Shown: one piece after another, positions 6,729 to 14,183 of the stretch
How positions within the stretch are numbered: the first letter of the stretch is position 1
Layout of the letters: every line of letters starts with the position of its first letter
IMG/VR virus record: IMGVR_UViG_3300046692_000064
Location: 1 to 47,531 of that record
Strand: one strand, 5' to 3'
Length of the DNA stretch: 47,531 bases
Origin: a virus
Notes under the pieces: generated by a model
Seen by the model: the letters and a program-made list of their open reading frames with translations, nothing else
Database searches by the model: none
Told to the model about the DNA's origin: nothing
Translations under genes and position numbers: made by a program

Positions 6729-7859
6729 GTGACAAGAAACATCGCCTTCGACTCTTCTGTTCGCTCTATCGATGAGAGCGGGCACTTGCGCATTGCGCGC
6801 ACGATCATCAGCAAGGCTCAGGTTGATCCTTACTTCGGGAGCGAGATCGTCGGCTATGAAAAGCTCGGTCTTGACCCGGCCCGTATCTATCAGATGCTGC
6901 GAGACCCTGCTGAACTCGAAAAGACTGCTGACACCGCCAAGGGGAAACAGATCCTCTTCAAGCACATCTACGTCGATTCCAAGAAGCCCGAAAAAGAACT
7001 TACCGTTGGCGCCATCGGCTCTGACGTTGAATACACGGACGGCAAGCTGTATGCCGACCTGACCTTCTGGGACGAAGAGGCTATCGCCCTCATCGAAGCG
7101 GAAAAAATGGAGGAGTTGTCATACTCCTACTACTACGACCCGGACATGACGCCCGGAGTGTTCGAAGGCAAGCCATATGATGGCGTCATGCGCAATCTCC
7201 ACGGCAACCATCTAGCATTGGTTGAGCGTGGTAGAATTGGGCGTGATGCGGTTATCAGTGATGCACTTCCCCTTGAAATGAGGTTAAACATGAAACTGAA
7301 AAAAGGCGCGGTGCAGCTGATTACTGCCCGCCTGCGAGCCACTGCGCAAGATGGTGTAACTCCTGAGTTTGAAAAGGCCCTTCGCGCCATTGTTGGTGAT
7401 GAAGAGATGGATAAGTTGGTCGGTGCTGATGGCGATCCTGATCTACTGACCGCCGAAGACGAATCCGACGACGACAAAAAAGACGACAAAGAACCTAAAA
7501 AGGATCTTGTCGCCAAAGACTCTGCCGACGACAAAAAGGACGATAAGGCAGACGACAAGTCCAAAGGCACCGCTATGGACGCTGACTCCATCGCTGCCGC
7601 TGTCGGCGCCAAGATCGAATCCAAGTACGCCGCCCGTGACGCTGTTGAAAGCATCGTCGGCCGTATCGCCTGCGACAGCTTCCCGGACGCCGCGGCGATC
7701 TACGCGTATGCGCTGAAGCAGAAAGGCATTGCCTGCGACGGCATCAACGAAGCCGGCCTCAAGGCTCTGGTCGCCATGCAGCGTGATGTCAAGCCGGTGC
7801 GCGAAACGGCACAAGACGCAGCGCCATCCACTCACACTACTCGCTTCAAGCAGGGGTAA
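6729..7859 (+). CDS. Prohead protease/scaffold protein (DUF2213)
   Basis: The 376-residue protein starts at GTG 6729 after GAGG. Its N-terminal half (residues 1-180) is DUF2213-like: ARTIISKAQVDPYFGSEI, then YSYYYDPDMTPGVFEGKPYDGVMRNLHGNHLALVERGRIG, in which the NLHGNHLALV segment is the conserved region of this protease-like fold. The C-terminal half is highly charged with many Asp and Lys (about residues 240-280), as expected of a scaffold. It would cut itself and other head proteins during capsid maturation. An internal start at 7290 may express the scaffold half alone. Confidence 0.85.
   Translation: MTRNIAFDSSVRSIDESGHLRIARTIISKAQVDPYFGSEIVGYEKLGLDPARIYQMLRDPAELEKTADTAKGKQILFKHIYVDSKKPEKELTVGAIGSDVEYTDGKLYADLTFWDEEAIALIEAEKMEELSYSYYYDPDMTPGVFEGKPYDGVMRNLHGNHLALVERGRIGRDAVISDALPLEMRLNMKLKKGAVQLITARLRATAQDGVTPEFEKALRAIVGDEEMDKLVGADGDPDLLTAEDESDDDKKDDKEPKKDLVAKDSADDKKDDKADDKSKGTAMDADSIAAAVGAKIESKYAARDAVESIVGRIACDSFPDAAAIYAYALKQKGIACDGINEAGLKALVAMQRDVKPVRETAQDAAPSTHTTRFKQG
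7290..7859 (+). CDS. Possible nested scaffold protein from internal start
   Basis: In-frame with the protease gene, ATG 7290 is preceded by ATGAGG (7279-7284 region) with about 6 bases of spacing, and opens MKLKKGAVQLITARLRATAQ, giving 189 residues that match the charged scaffold half. A -10-like TAGAAT (7232-7237) lies about 50 bases upstream. Nested scaffolds made from an internal start of the protease gene are known (lambda C/Nu3). The start lies just where the protease domain ends, which supports the idea, but there is no direct proof of translation. Confidence 0.5.
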   Translation: MKLKKGAVQLITARLRATAQDGVTPEFEKALRAIVGDEEMDKLVGADGDPDLLTAEDESDDDKKDDKEPKKDLVAKDSADDKKDDKADDKSKGTAMDADSIAAAVGAKIESKYAARDAVESIVGRIACDSFPDAAAIYAYALKQKGIACDGINEAGLKALVAMQRDVKPVRETAQDAAPSTHTTRFKQG

Positions 7860-7862
7860 GCC

Positions 7863-8330
7863 ATGACTTTTCAACGTTCTCTCAATCGTGATTTGCCTCG
7901 CGGCGTGGCGGGTGACTTCGCCTCGACCAATCCGCGCAAGTCCATGCTGGCCGGTGAAGGCTCGCTGGTTGCTGCCGAGGCCCTGACCGTTGGCCAATTC
8001 GCCTACGCAGACCTGGCTACTGGCAAGGTCTACACCGCGTTCGCTTCTGGTCGCCGCGTGGGCTTCGTGCATCGGAACAACCAAGCCATCGTTGCGCTTG
8101 GCGCCGCTGCAAGCATGGTCATCCCGGTAGGCAAGGAAGTGGCACTGTTCACCGATGGCGACTTCTACGTGGTAGCGCCAGCCGTGGTCACTGTGGGCGC
8201 TCCGGTTTACGCCGTCACCGCTACCGGTGCCGTCACCGACGTAGTGACCGCTAACCAGGTCACCAACTTCGTGTTTGCCGAGGCTGCCGCATCTGGCGCG
8301 CTCGTCAAAATCACTCGATTCTCGATCTAA
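7863..8330 (+). CDS. Capsid decoration/structural cement protein
   Basis: The 155-residue protein is rich in Ala, Val, Thr and Gly, with repeated beta strands (VGQFAYADLATGKVYTAF, VIPVGKEVALFTDGDFYVV) as in the Gp24-like structural cement proteins that sit between scaffold and capsid genes in many phages. It probably binds the outside of the shell and stabilises it. A start at ATG 7863 just 3 bases after the protease stop indicates coupling. Confidence 0.7.
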   Translation: MTFQRSLNRDLPRGVAGDFASTNPRKSMLAGEGSLVAAEALTVGQFAYADLATGKVYTAFASGRRVGFVHRNNQAIVALGAAASMVIPVGKEVALFTDGDFYVVAPAVVTVGAPVYAVTATGAVTDVVTANQVTNFVFAEAAASGALVKITRFSI

Positions 8331-8342
8331 GGGGGCAAGCAA

Positions 8343-9365
8343 ATGCCATTCTCTTTGCAAGACCTGCAACAAAATGCGGGCATTGTGTTTGCTACCGGCA
8401 TCGCGCCGAGCATGCTGACCGAAGCCGACAAGGCCCGCCTGAACCGCGAGATCCGTGGCACCGCGATGGACGCCGCGCCTCTGCTCACCGCTCCAAACGC
8501 CGGCATCCTGTCGCTGTTCACCACCTACGTGGACCCTCGCGTGGTCGAGTTCTTGGTTGAGCCAATGAAGGCTGGCCAGATTTTCGGCGAGACGAAAAAA
8601 GGTTCGTGGACTGACGACTTCCTGCAATTCCCAATCGCGGAATCGACCGGCGAAACCTCGTCCTACGACGACTTCTCCGAAAACGGCATGAGCGGCACTA
8701 ACGTCAACTGGGAAACTCGTGACACCTACTACTACCAGACCATCATCGAACTGGGTGAGCGGGAAGTGGAGCGTGCTGGTGCGGCCAAGCTGGACTGGGT
8801 TTCGCGCAAGCAGATTTCTGCCGCGCTGACCCTGAACAAGTTCCAGAACAAGACCTACTTCAACGGCGTGGCTGGTCTGCGTAACTGGGGCATCCTGAAC
8901 GATCCGTCGTTGCTGGCTGGCGTGACCCTGCCGACTTGGGTGGCCGCTGGCGGTGACGTGGTGTATGCCGGAATCGCCCAGATCTACGGCGAACTGGTTG
9001 CCCAAACTGGCGGCCTGATCGACCGTGAAACCCCGATGATCCTGCTCCTGTCGCCACAGGCAGAAGCGACCTTCACCCGTACCAACCAGTACAATGTGAA
9101 CGTCAGCGATCAGATCAAGAAGAACTTCCCGAACCTGGAAGTTCAGACCGCGCCGGAGATGTCTACCCAGGCTGGCGAGGCGATCAAGCTGATCGTGAAG
9201 AACTACGAAGGCGTGGATACCGTTGAGCCGACCTTCACCGAGAAGATGCGTGTTCATCCGATGGTGCTGGGTCTGTCGTCGTGGCGTCAGAAGCGTTCTC
9301 AGGGCACCGTGGGCACGATCATCTATCGCCCGATCATGGTAGCCAGCGCATTGGTGGCAATCTAA
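8343..9365 (+). CDS. Major capsid protein (DUF2184)
   Basis: The 340-residue protein follows protease and cement genes and has the DUF2184 style: an N-terminal arm, DPRVVEFLVEPMKAGQIFGETKKGSW, then YYYQTIIELGEREVERAGAAKLDW, and a C-terminal region with STQAGEAIKLIVKNYEGVDT. It is expected to take the HK97 fold and form the capsid lattice. GGGGGCAAGCAA before the ATG gives a reasonable ribosome site. A tetraloop hairpin follows the gene. Confidence 0.88.
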   Translation: MPFSLQDLQQNAGIVFATGIAPSMLTEADKARLNREIRGTAMDAAPLLTAPNAGILSLFTTYVDPRVVEFLVEPMKAGQIFGETKKGSWTDDFLQFPIAESTGETSSYDDFSENGMSGTNVNWETRDTYYYQTIIELGEREVERAGAAKLDWVSRKQISAALTLNKFQNKTYFNGVAGLRNWGILNDPSLLAGVTLPTWVAAGGDVVYAGIAQIYGELVAQTGGLIDRETPMILLLSPQAEATFTRTNQYNVNVSDQIKKNFPNLEVQTAPEMSTQAGEAIKLIVKNYEGVDTVEPTFTEKMRVHPMVLGLSSWRQKRSQGTVGTIIYRPIMVASALVAI

Positions 9366-9373
9366 ACTGTGCG

Positions 9374-9391
9374 GCGGGGCTTCGGCCCTGC
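9374..9391 (+). other. UUCG-tetraloop hairpin after the capsid gene
   Basis: GCGGGGC (9374-9380), loop TTCG, GCCCTGC (9385-9391) make a 7-bp stem with one G-U pair. No U-tract follows, so it is not a standard terminator. Such stable UUCG hairpins after capsid genes often protect the transcript 3' end or let capsid mRNA accumulate. Confidence 0.5.
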
Positions 9392-9412
9392 CCTACTTTG
9401 AAGGAGTTTTAA

Positions 9413-9748
9413 ATGTCCACTGTAACCATCGGCTGCAAACTTCCGAACGGCATCCACATGCAAGTGGGCGATTCGCCTCGCGTGCGCATTCTGGGCTGGA
9501 ACAACAACGAAATCGCAGGCCTGTCGCACGGCATCACCCGCGACGTGCCAGCGAGCCTGTGGGAGGCCTGGAGCAAAGAACACGCCGACTCCAAGCTGGT
9601 CAAGAATGGCTTCATCTTCGCCGAGGAATCGGAGAAGCGCGCGCAAGACAAGGCCAAGGACAAGAAAGAGCAGAAGTCCGGCTTTGAACAGTTGCCGCAA
9701 ATCAAGAAAACCGACAAGGCTGGCATCCTCGGCGAATCGGACGAATAA
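9413..9748 (+). CDS. Hypothetical head-region protein
   Basis: The 111-residue protein has a folded N-terminal half (VTIGCKLPNGIHMQVG, then VRILGWNNNEIAGLSHGITRDVPASLWEAW) and a very charged, Lys-rich tail (about residues 75-100). It lies between capsid and connector genes and starts after a strong GAAGGAG. Proteins of this size in this position are usually minor head or head-completion proteins. No family recognised with confidence. Confidence 0.65.
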   Translation: MSTVTIGCKLPNGIHMQVGDSPRVRILGWNNNEIAGLSHGITRDVPASLWEAWSKEHADSKLVKNGFIFAEESEKRAQDKAKDKKEQKSGFEQLPQIKKTDKAGILGESDE

Positions 9749-9750
9749 CC

Positions 9751-10170
9751 ATGGATGACGCCGTAGTCTTCGATCCGGCTGAATTCCGGGCGCTGTACCC
9801 TTCGGTCACTGCCACTGACGTGCAGCTTGAGGACTACTTCGCCATGGCGGAAACCTTCCTCGACAACACCCAGTGCAGCGTCGTCAAGGATCTGGGCGCA
9901 CGCAAGCGGATGCTCTATCTGCTGGTGGCCCACATTGCCACGCTGACCGGCATGGCCGAGAAAGGCAACCCGGTGGTGGGCCGTATCTCCAATGCCACCG
10001 AGGGCACCGTATCCGTGTCCTTGGACTACGGCACCATGGGCAACAACGAGCGCTGGTATCTGCAAACCCCGTGGGGCGCGATGTACTGGCAGCTCACCAA
10101 GCGCTATCGCTCGGCCGTCTACCGCCTGGGCATTGCGCCTATGCCTGTGCAGAGGACGTTCACCCAATGA
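9751..10170 (+). CDS. Head-tail connector (DUF4054-like)
   Basis: The 139-residue protein begins VVFDPAEFRALYPSVTATDVQLEDYFAMAETFLDN, a helical opening typical of DUF4054 head completion/adaptor proteins, followed by HIATLTGMAEKGNPVVGRISNATEGTVSVSLDYG and a WGAMYWQLTKRY helix. It would attach to the portal as an adaptor ring. The stop overlaps the next start by 4 bases. Confidence 0.78.
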   Translation: MDDAVVFDPAEFRALYPSVTATDVQLEDYFAMAETFLDNTQCSVVKDLGARKRMLYLLVAHIATLTGMAEKGNPVVGRISNATEGTVSVSLDYGTMGNNERWYLQTPWGAMYWQLTKRYRSAVYRLGIAPMPVQRTFTQ

Positions 10171-10727
10171 GCAAGCTGACCGACATGATCAATAAGATTC
10201 TCGGGCGGACTAAATCCGCCAAGAATCTTGCCTTGAAGGTCGGCATCATGGGCGACAAGACGTATCCCGACGGGCAGAAAGTTTCGTTCGTTGGATATGT
10301 CAATGAGTACGGCTACAAAGGGATTGTGCCAAGCCGATACGGCATGGTTTATCACAAGCTGGACAAGGACGGGAACATTGCCAATGGCGGCCGATTCGTG
10401 AAGGAGTCCAAGGCCAGCATAGAGCGACAGGTCGTCATCCCTGACTACGAGCTGAACATTCCGTCGAGGCCCTTCTTTCGGACCGCTGTTGCGAACAACA
10501 AGGAGGCCCTGAAAGAGGCCATTGCCAAAGCAATTAGGCATGGCGGCGTGGATTTCGGGGTGCGCATCGCCGGCGAGTTCATGGTTGACGCACTGAAAGA
10601 GTCGGTCATGACCTGGACTGATCCTCCGAACGCGCCGAGTACTGTGAAATCCAAGGGCTACCAAGCCCCCTTGCGCGCCAACGACAAGCTGCTGCGCAAC
10701 TCCTTCACCTACGAGATTGAGCAATGA
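10167..10727 (+). CDS. Head-tail joining/tail completion protein
   Basis: The 186-residue protein starts at ATG 10167 in an ATGA overlap. It has LALKVGIMGDKTYPDGQKVSFVGYVNEYG, IPSRPFFRTAVANNKE and a C-terminal APLRANDKLLRNSFTYEI, which resemble HK97 gp10-like/Mu gpG-like tail completion proteins with the conserved IPxRPFFR turn. It probably terminates the tail or joins head and tail. The earlier in-frame extension (from 9873) overlaps the previous gene and is rejected. Confidence 0.75.
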   Translation: MSKLTDMINKILGRTKSAKNLALKVGIMGDKTYPDGQKVSFVGYVNEYGYKGIVPSRYGMVYHKLDKDGNIANGGRFVKESKASIERQVVIPDYELNIPSRPFFRTAVANNKEALKEAIAKAIRHGGVDFGVRIAGEFMVDALKESVMTWTDPPNAPSTVKSKGYQAPLRANDKLLRNSFTYEIEQ

Positions 10728-11104
10728 TCAACGTGCGCGGGCTGGCCAACATGGCCACGCAGAACGTCAACCCGAATCAGGTCGTCACCCTCGAGGTGAA
10801 TACCGGCTTCACGGTGGACGATTACGGCCAGCAAGTGCCGTCGTTCCTGTCTGAGCAGATCGAGGTGCAAACCCAGTCGATGACCTCGACCGAGAAGTAC
10901 AACCTCGACTTGAACAACAAGCAGGGCCAGTTCATCTCGATCTACGCCTACGGCACCATTGACGGTATTCGTCGCTGGCTGCAAAAAGGTTCGTCGAAGT
11001 TCACCTTCCCGGCCTATGGCGAAGAAGATCCGGCTGTGTGGATGGTCGATCAGGTGGTTGAGTCCTATGCGACGTGGACGCGGGTGATCGCATGGCGAGC
11101 CTGA
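10724..11104 (+). CDS. Neck/collar protein, hypothetical
   Basis: The 126-residue protein lies in the connector block and overlaps both neighbours, so it is translated with them. It shows VTLEVNTGFTVDDYGQQVPSF and GTIDGIRRWLQKGSSKFTF, then a WMVDQVVESYATWTRVIAWR ending typical of small phage collar proteins. It is likely a structural component of the neck, but there is no catalytic motif to check. Confidence 0.6.
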   Translation: MINVRGLANMATQNVNPNQVVTLEVNTGFTVDDYGQQVPSFLSEQIEVQTQSMTSTEKYNLDLNNKQGQFISIYAYGTIDGIRRWLQKGSSKFTFPAYGEEDPAVWMVDQVVESYATWTRVIAWRA

Positions 11105-11592
11105 ACGTCACGCAGCAGGAGATTTACAAGGACGTGCGCACCTTCCTGCTCGGCCTGTTTCCTGGCTCCGAACTGCAGATCATCCAAGCGGCGCAGAACA
11201 ACAACCCACTGCCTAATCAGGCGGTGGTGATGCAGGTGCTGTTTTCCAAGAACCTGGACATTGCCGTCGTAACGAATCTGCCGCCGACCGAGGCCGCGAT
11301 TCAGAACTCTGTCGAAGTGCGGATGCAGATCGATTTCTACGGCGTGAATGCCGAGGCGCGCAGCCGGGTAGTGGCCAACCTCTGGCGCACTGGCTACACC
11401 TGCGACCTGCTCACCACTTGCCAGCCACTCTATGTGCAGTCGCATGACCGACACATTTACGTCAACGACTCAAATCAGTACGAAGACCGATGGATCATTG
11501 ATGTCGGCCTGCAATACAATCCACAAGTTACCGTCGTGCAGGATTTCACTGACCGCGCCGGTGTGACCATCATCCCAGTATCAGGAGTCTGA
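11092..11592 (+). CDS. Neck/tail terminator protein (LIC_12616/gp12-like)
   Basis: The 166-residue product starts at ATG 11092 within the end of the previous gene (13-base overlap). It has TQQEIYKDVRTFLLGLFPGSELQIIQAAQNNNPLP, VEVRMQIDFYGVNAEARSRVVANLWRT and an ending with EDRWIIDVGLQYNPQVTVVQDF, the pattern of neck or tail terminator proteins found just before DUF3383 sheaths. It would cap the tail tube at the head end. Confidence 0.72.
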   Translation: MASLNVTQQEIYKDVRTFLLGLFPGSELQIIQAAQNNNPLPNQAVVMQVLFSKNLDIAVVTNLPPTEAAIQNSVEVRMQIDFYGVNAEARSRVVANLWRTGYTCDLLTTCQPLYVQSHDRHIYVNDSNQYEDRWIIDVGLQYNPQVTVVQDFTDRAGVTIIPVSGV

Positions 11593-11593
11593 T

Positions 11594-13066
11594 ATGTCTA
11601 TCCCGGCAAGTCGCATTGTCACGATCAACCCGTCTGCCATCGGCACTGGCGGCAATCCGCTGGCAATGAACACCCTGCTCATTGTGAGCGGTCCTGAACG
11701 CACGATTGGCGTGCAAAAGTTTGGCAGCGCTGCCGAGGTTGGCGCCTTCTACGGCCTGACGTCGCCCGAATACACCTTTGCCGGCCGCTATTTCCTCGGC
11801 TATGACGGTGCCTTCAAGGTGCCTGGTGCGCTGAACGTCGTGCAGAACCCGTCTGCCGCACTGCCTGCCATCCTGCGCAGCGCCAGTGTGCGCAATATGA
11901 CGCTGACGCAGCTCAAGGCCATTGTCGGCGATCTGGTGGTAACGATTGACGGCTCGCCGATCACTGTGCCGGTCAACTTCTCGGCAGTCACCAGCTTCTC
12001 CGAAGCTGCCGCCCTGTTGACCGACGTGAGCAACTTCGTCGGCGACTACAACGAGCAGCAACAGTGTTTCGAGCTGACCACCGTTGACACTGGCGCCACC
12101 GCCAACATTAGCTTCGGTTCTGGCGTTGTCGGCCTGGCGATCAAGCTGGATCAAGCAGCCGGCGCGCAGAAAGAAAACGGCCGCGCTGTAATGACCGACG
12201 CCGAGTTGATGGCATACGTCCTAAATAGAACCCAGAACTTCGGCGTCATTACCCACGTCGCCGAGCAGATTCGCGCCAATAAAGAAGCCATGGCGGCATG
12301 GGTGACGCTGCAGAACAGCCGCTTCGCCTACATCGCTCAGGACACTGACGGCACGGCGCTGGTCACCAACAACGACGCCAGCTTCGGCGCATGGCTGGCT
12401 GAAACCGAGCAGAACGGCACGACCCCTTACTACGGCACCATCGAGCAAGTGGCGGCAGTCTGTGGCGGTATCGCGGCCATCGACTTCAAGCGCACCAACG
12501 GCCGTCGCAACATCATGTTCATGAAGCAGGCCGGCATTGCCGCGACCATCACCGAAGAAGGCGAATACACCGCGCTGATGAGCAACGGCTACACCTTCTA
12601 CGGCGAGTTCGCGACTGCCAACGATGAGTTCACCTTCAACGTCAACGGCGCCGTATCGGGTCAGTTCAAGTGGCTGGACAACTACGTCAACCAGATCTAC
12701 CTGAATGCGCAGTTCCAGTTAGCGATGGTGACCATGCTCGTCAGCTACGGCTTCATCCCGTACAACGAAGCGGGCAAGGCGATTCACCGCGCAGCAGCTT
12801 CCGCCCCGATCAGTGAAATGCTCAAATTCGGCGGCATCGTTGCGCTGATTGATCCTGCAGCGCTGACCGATCAACAGAAGTCGATCATCAACACTCAGGC
12901 CGGTTTCGACATTGTGCCTTCCCTGCTTTCCAAGGGCTGGGCCATCGACATCAAGACGCCGGATGCGCAGACGCGCGGCAACCGTGGCTCGTTCCCGTTC
13001 ACCTTCTGGTACACAGACGGCGGATCGGTTCAAGAAGTCAACATGGCCTCCATCAACGTTCAATAA
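11594..13066 (+). CDS. Tail sheath protein (DUF3383)
   Basis: The 490-residue protein opens MSIPASRIVTINPSAIGTGG, the DUF3383 start, and carries LAMNTLLIVSG, FYGLTSPEYTFAGRYFLG and a C-terminal NRGSFPFTFWYTDGGSVQEV. DUF3383 proteins form the contractile sheath around the tail tube, so this gene defines the phage as a myovirus. It is directly followed by the tube gene, the usual order. Confidence 0.9.
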   Translation: MSIPASRIVTINPSAIGTGGNPLAMNTLLIVSGPERTIGVQKFGSAAEVGAFYGLTSPEYTFAGRYFLGYDGAFKVPGALNVVQNPSAALPAILRSASVRNMTLTQLKAIVGDLVVTIDGSPITVPVNFSAVTSFSEAAALLTDVSNFVGDYNEQQQCFELTTVDTGATANISFGSGVVGLAIKLDQAAGAQKENGRAVMTDAELMAYVLNRTQNFGVITHVAEQIRANKEAMAAWVTLQNSRFAYIAQDTDGTALVTNNDASFGAWLAETEQNGTTPYYGTIEQVAAVCGGIAAIDFKRTNGRRNIMFMKQAGIAATITEEGEYTALMSNGYTFYGEFATANDEFTFNVNGAVSGQFKWLDNYVNQIYLNAQFQLAMVTMLVSYGFIPYNEAGKAIHRAAASAPISEMLKFGGIVALIDPAALTDQQKSIINTQAGFDIVPSLLSKGWAIDIKTPDAQTRGNRGSFPFTFWYTDGGSVQEVNMASINVQ

Positions 13067-13078
13067 GGGGAACGCATC

Positions 13079-13528
13079 ATGACAATGTCTCAGAACCCCC
13101 GCACGATCACGGCGGCCAACAGTGTCGTTATGTTCACCGCTGCGGGCTACTACGATCAGGCGATCAAGCTCCAGGGCTTCCAGGTCGATAACGCTTTCGG
13201 CTTCGGCGATGCCACCGTCGGCGAAACTCGCATCGGCGTGGACGGCAAGCAGTCGGGCGGCTGGGTCGCGCACGAAGTTCCGGTGACCGTGTTCTTCGAA
13301 GCGAACAGCGCCAGCCGTTTGCAGATGGAGCAGTACCGCGCCTGGTGCAACGCCAACCAAGAAACCAGTCTCTGCACGCTGGACATCACCATCCCGTCGA
13401 TTGGCCGTCGTATCCAGGCCAGCGGCTTCATGGTCAGCCAGGGTGGCGGGCCTTCCGCGCAGAAGCTCATCAACGGCACGCAGTACGTGTTCAACATGGT
13501 CATCAACAGCGAGGAATCCATCTCGTGA
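13079..13528 (+). CDS. Tail tube protein (DUF3277-like)
   Basis: The 149-residue protein follows the sheath gene, has RTITAANSVVMFTAAGYYDQAIKLQGFQVDNAFGF, GVDGKQSGGWVAHEVPVTVFFEANS and an ending with a NGTQYVFNMVINSEESIS strand. This matches DUF3277-type inner tube proteins paired with DUF3383 sheaths. Hexameric rings of it would make the tube through which DNA passes. Confidence 0.85.
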   Translation: MTMSQNPRTITAANSVVMFTAAGYYDQAIKLQGFQVDNAFGFGDATVGETRIGVDGKQSGGWVAHEVPVTVFFEANSASRLQMEQYRAWCNANQETSLCTLDITIPSIGRRIQASGFMVSQGGGPSAQKLINGTQYVFNMVINSEESIS

Positions 13529-13953
13529 TTACCACCAAGGACGTGACCATCGAGGACGGCACGGACGCCGGCAAGACGTTCATCGTGAAGAAGATGCCAT
13601 TGCTTCGCGGTGATCGTTGGGCCAACCGCGTGGCGCTGTCGCTGTGCAAGGGCGGCGTTGATATCTCTGGCCTGACCACGACCGACGAAAACGGCAAGTT
13701 AGTGTTCCGTGGTCTGCTGGACATGGCGGGCGTCGTTAACGTGGCACTGAAAGCCTTGGGCGGCGTCGATGACGTCACCGCTCAAGACCTGCTGGACGAG
13801 GTGCTGCAAGACATTCGCCTGCGCCTGCCCGGTGGATCGGAACGACCATTGATTATCGAAACCGACGTGACCAGTATTTCCACGCTCTGGAAACTGCGTA
13901 TCGAGTCAATCAAGGTCAATCTCGATTTTTTAACGGCCGGCGTTACCCAGTAA
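13525..13953 (+). CDS. Tail assembly chaperone, short form
   Basis: The 142-residue protein starts at GTG 13525 in a GTGA overlap with the tube stop and precedes the tape measure, the usual place of the G/GT-type chaperones. It contains VTIEDGTDAGKTFIVKKMPLLRGDRWANRVALSL and later QDLLDEVLQDIRLRLPGG, the pattern of tail assembly chaperones of this phage group. Near its end (13926-13932) it has a canonical slippery heptamer, so a fraction of ribosomes would make a longer fusion with the next frame. Confidence 0.85.
   Translation: MITTKDVTIEDGTDAGKTFIVKKMPLLRGDRWANRVALSLCKGGVDISGLTTTDENGKLVFRGLLDMAGVVNVALKALGGVDDVTAQDLLDEVLQDIRLRLPGGSERPLIIETDVTSISTLWKLRIESIKVNLDFLTAGVTQ
13926..13932 (+). other. 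Programmed -1 frameshift heptamer
   Basis: T TTT TTA stands in the correct phase (zero-frame codons GAT TTT TTA), matching X XXY YYZ. Twelve bases on, ACCC (13945-13948) and ATCG (13953-13956) can pair with CGAT (13961-13964) and GGGT (13965-13968), a plausible stimulatory hairpin with a 4-base bulge. The -1 frame is open from here to 14183 and fuses to the next small ORF. Confidence 0.85.
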
Positions 13954-14183
13954 TCGAAACCGATGGGTTGCAGATGCCTCTGAACACCGAGGCGTTTGCA
14001 AGGTGCGTAAACCTGAGCAGCCAGGCCTTCTATGTCCTCGACAACGGCCTGGCCACTTACGCTGATCTTGACGCGCACCTAACGCTTGAAGACGCCATCA
14101 CGATGATTGAATTTCATCAGGTGTCCGCGCACAACAAGGCACTGATCAAGGAATTACAGGATGAGCTCAGTAACGGTCGATGA
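13932..14183 (+). CDS. Tail assembly chaperone -1 frameshift extension
   Basis: Slippage at 13926-13932 joins residues 1-136 of the chaperone to 83 residues read in the -1 frame, giving a 219-residue fusion ending at 14183. The extension runs NGRRYPVIETDGLQ then MPLNTEAFARCVNLSSQAF and ends IKELQDELSNGR. ATG 13974 has no Shine-Dalgarno sequence, which favours the frameshift over independent translation. Short and long chaperones at a fixed ratio guide tape measure folding and tail length in many phages. The end overlaps the tape measure start by 23 bases. Confidence 0.8.
   Translation, partial: NGRRYPVIETDGLQMPLNTEAFARCVNLSSQAFYVLDNGLATYADLDAHLTLEDAITMIEFHQVSAHNKALIKELQDELSNGR

Noticed and set aside
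7443-9257. Minus-strand ORF of 604 codons opposite scaffold, cement and capsid genes
   Set aside because: His/Val/Gly-rich shadow of well-supported structural genes on the plus strand.
13974-14183. Independent gene starting at ATG 13974
   Set aside because: No ribosome site; a perfect -1 slip site upstream explains the ORF better.
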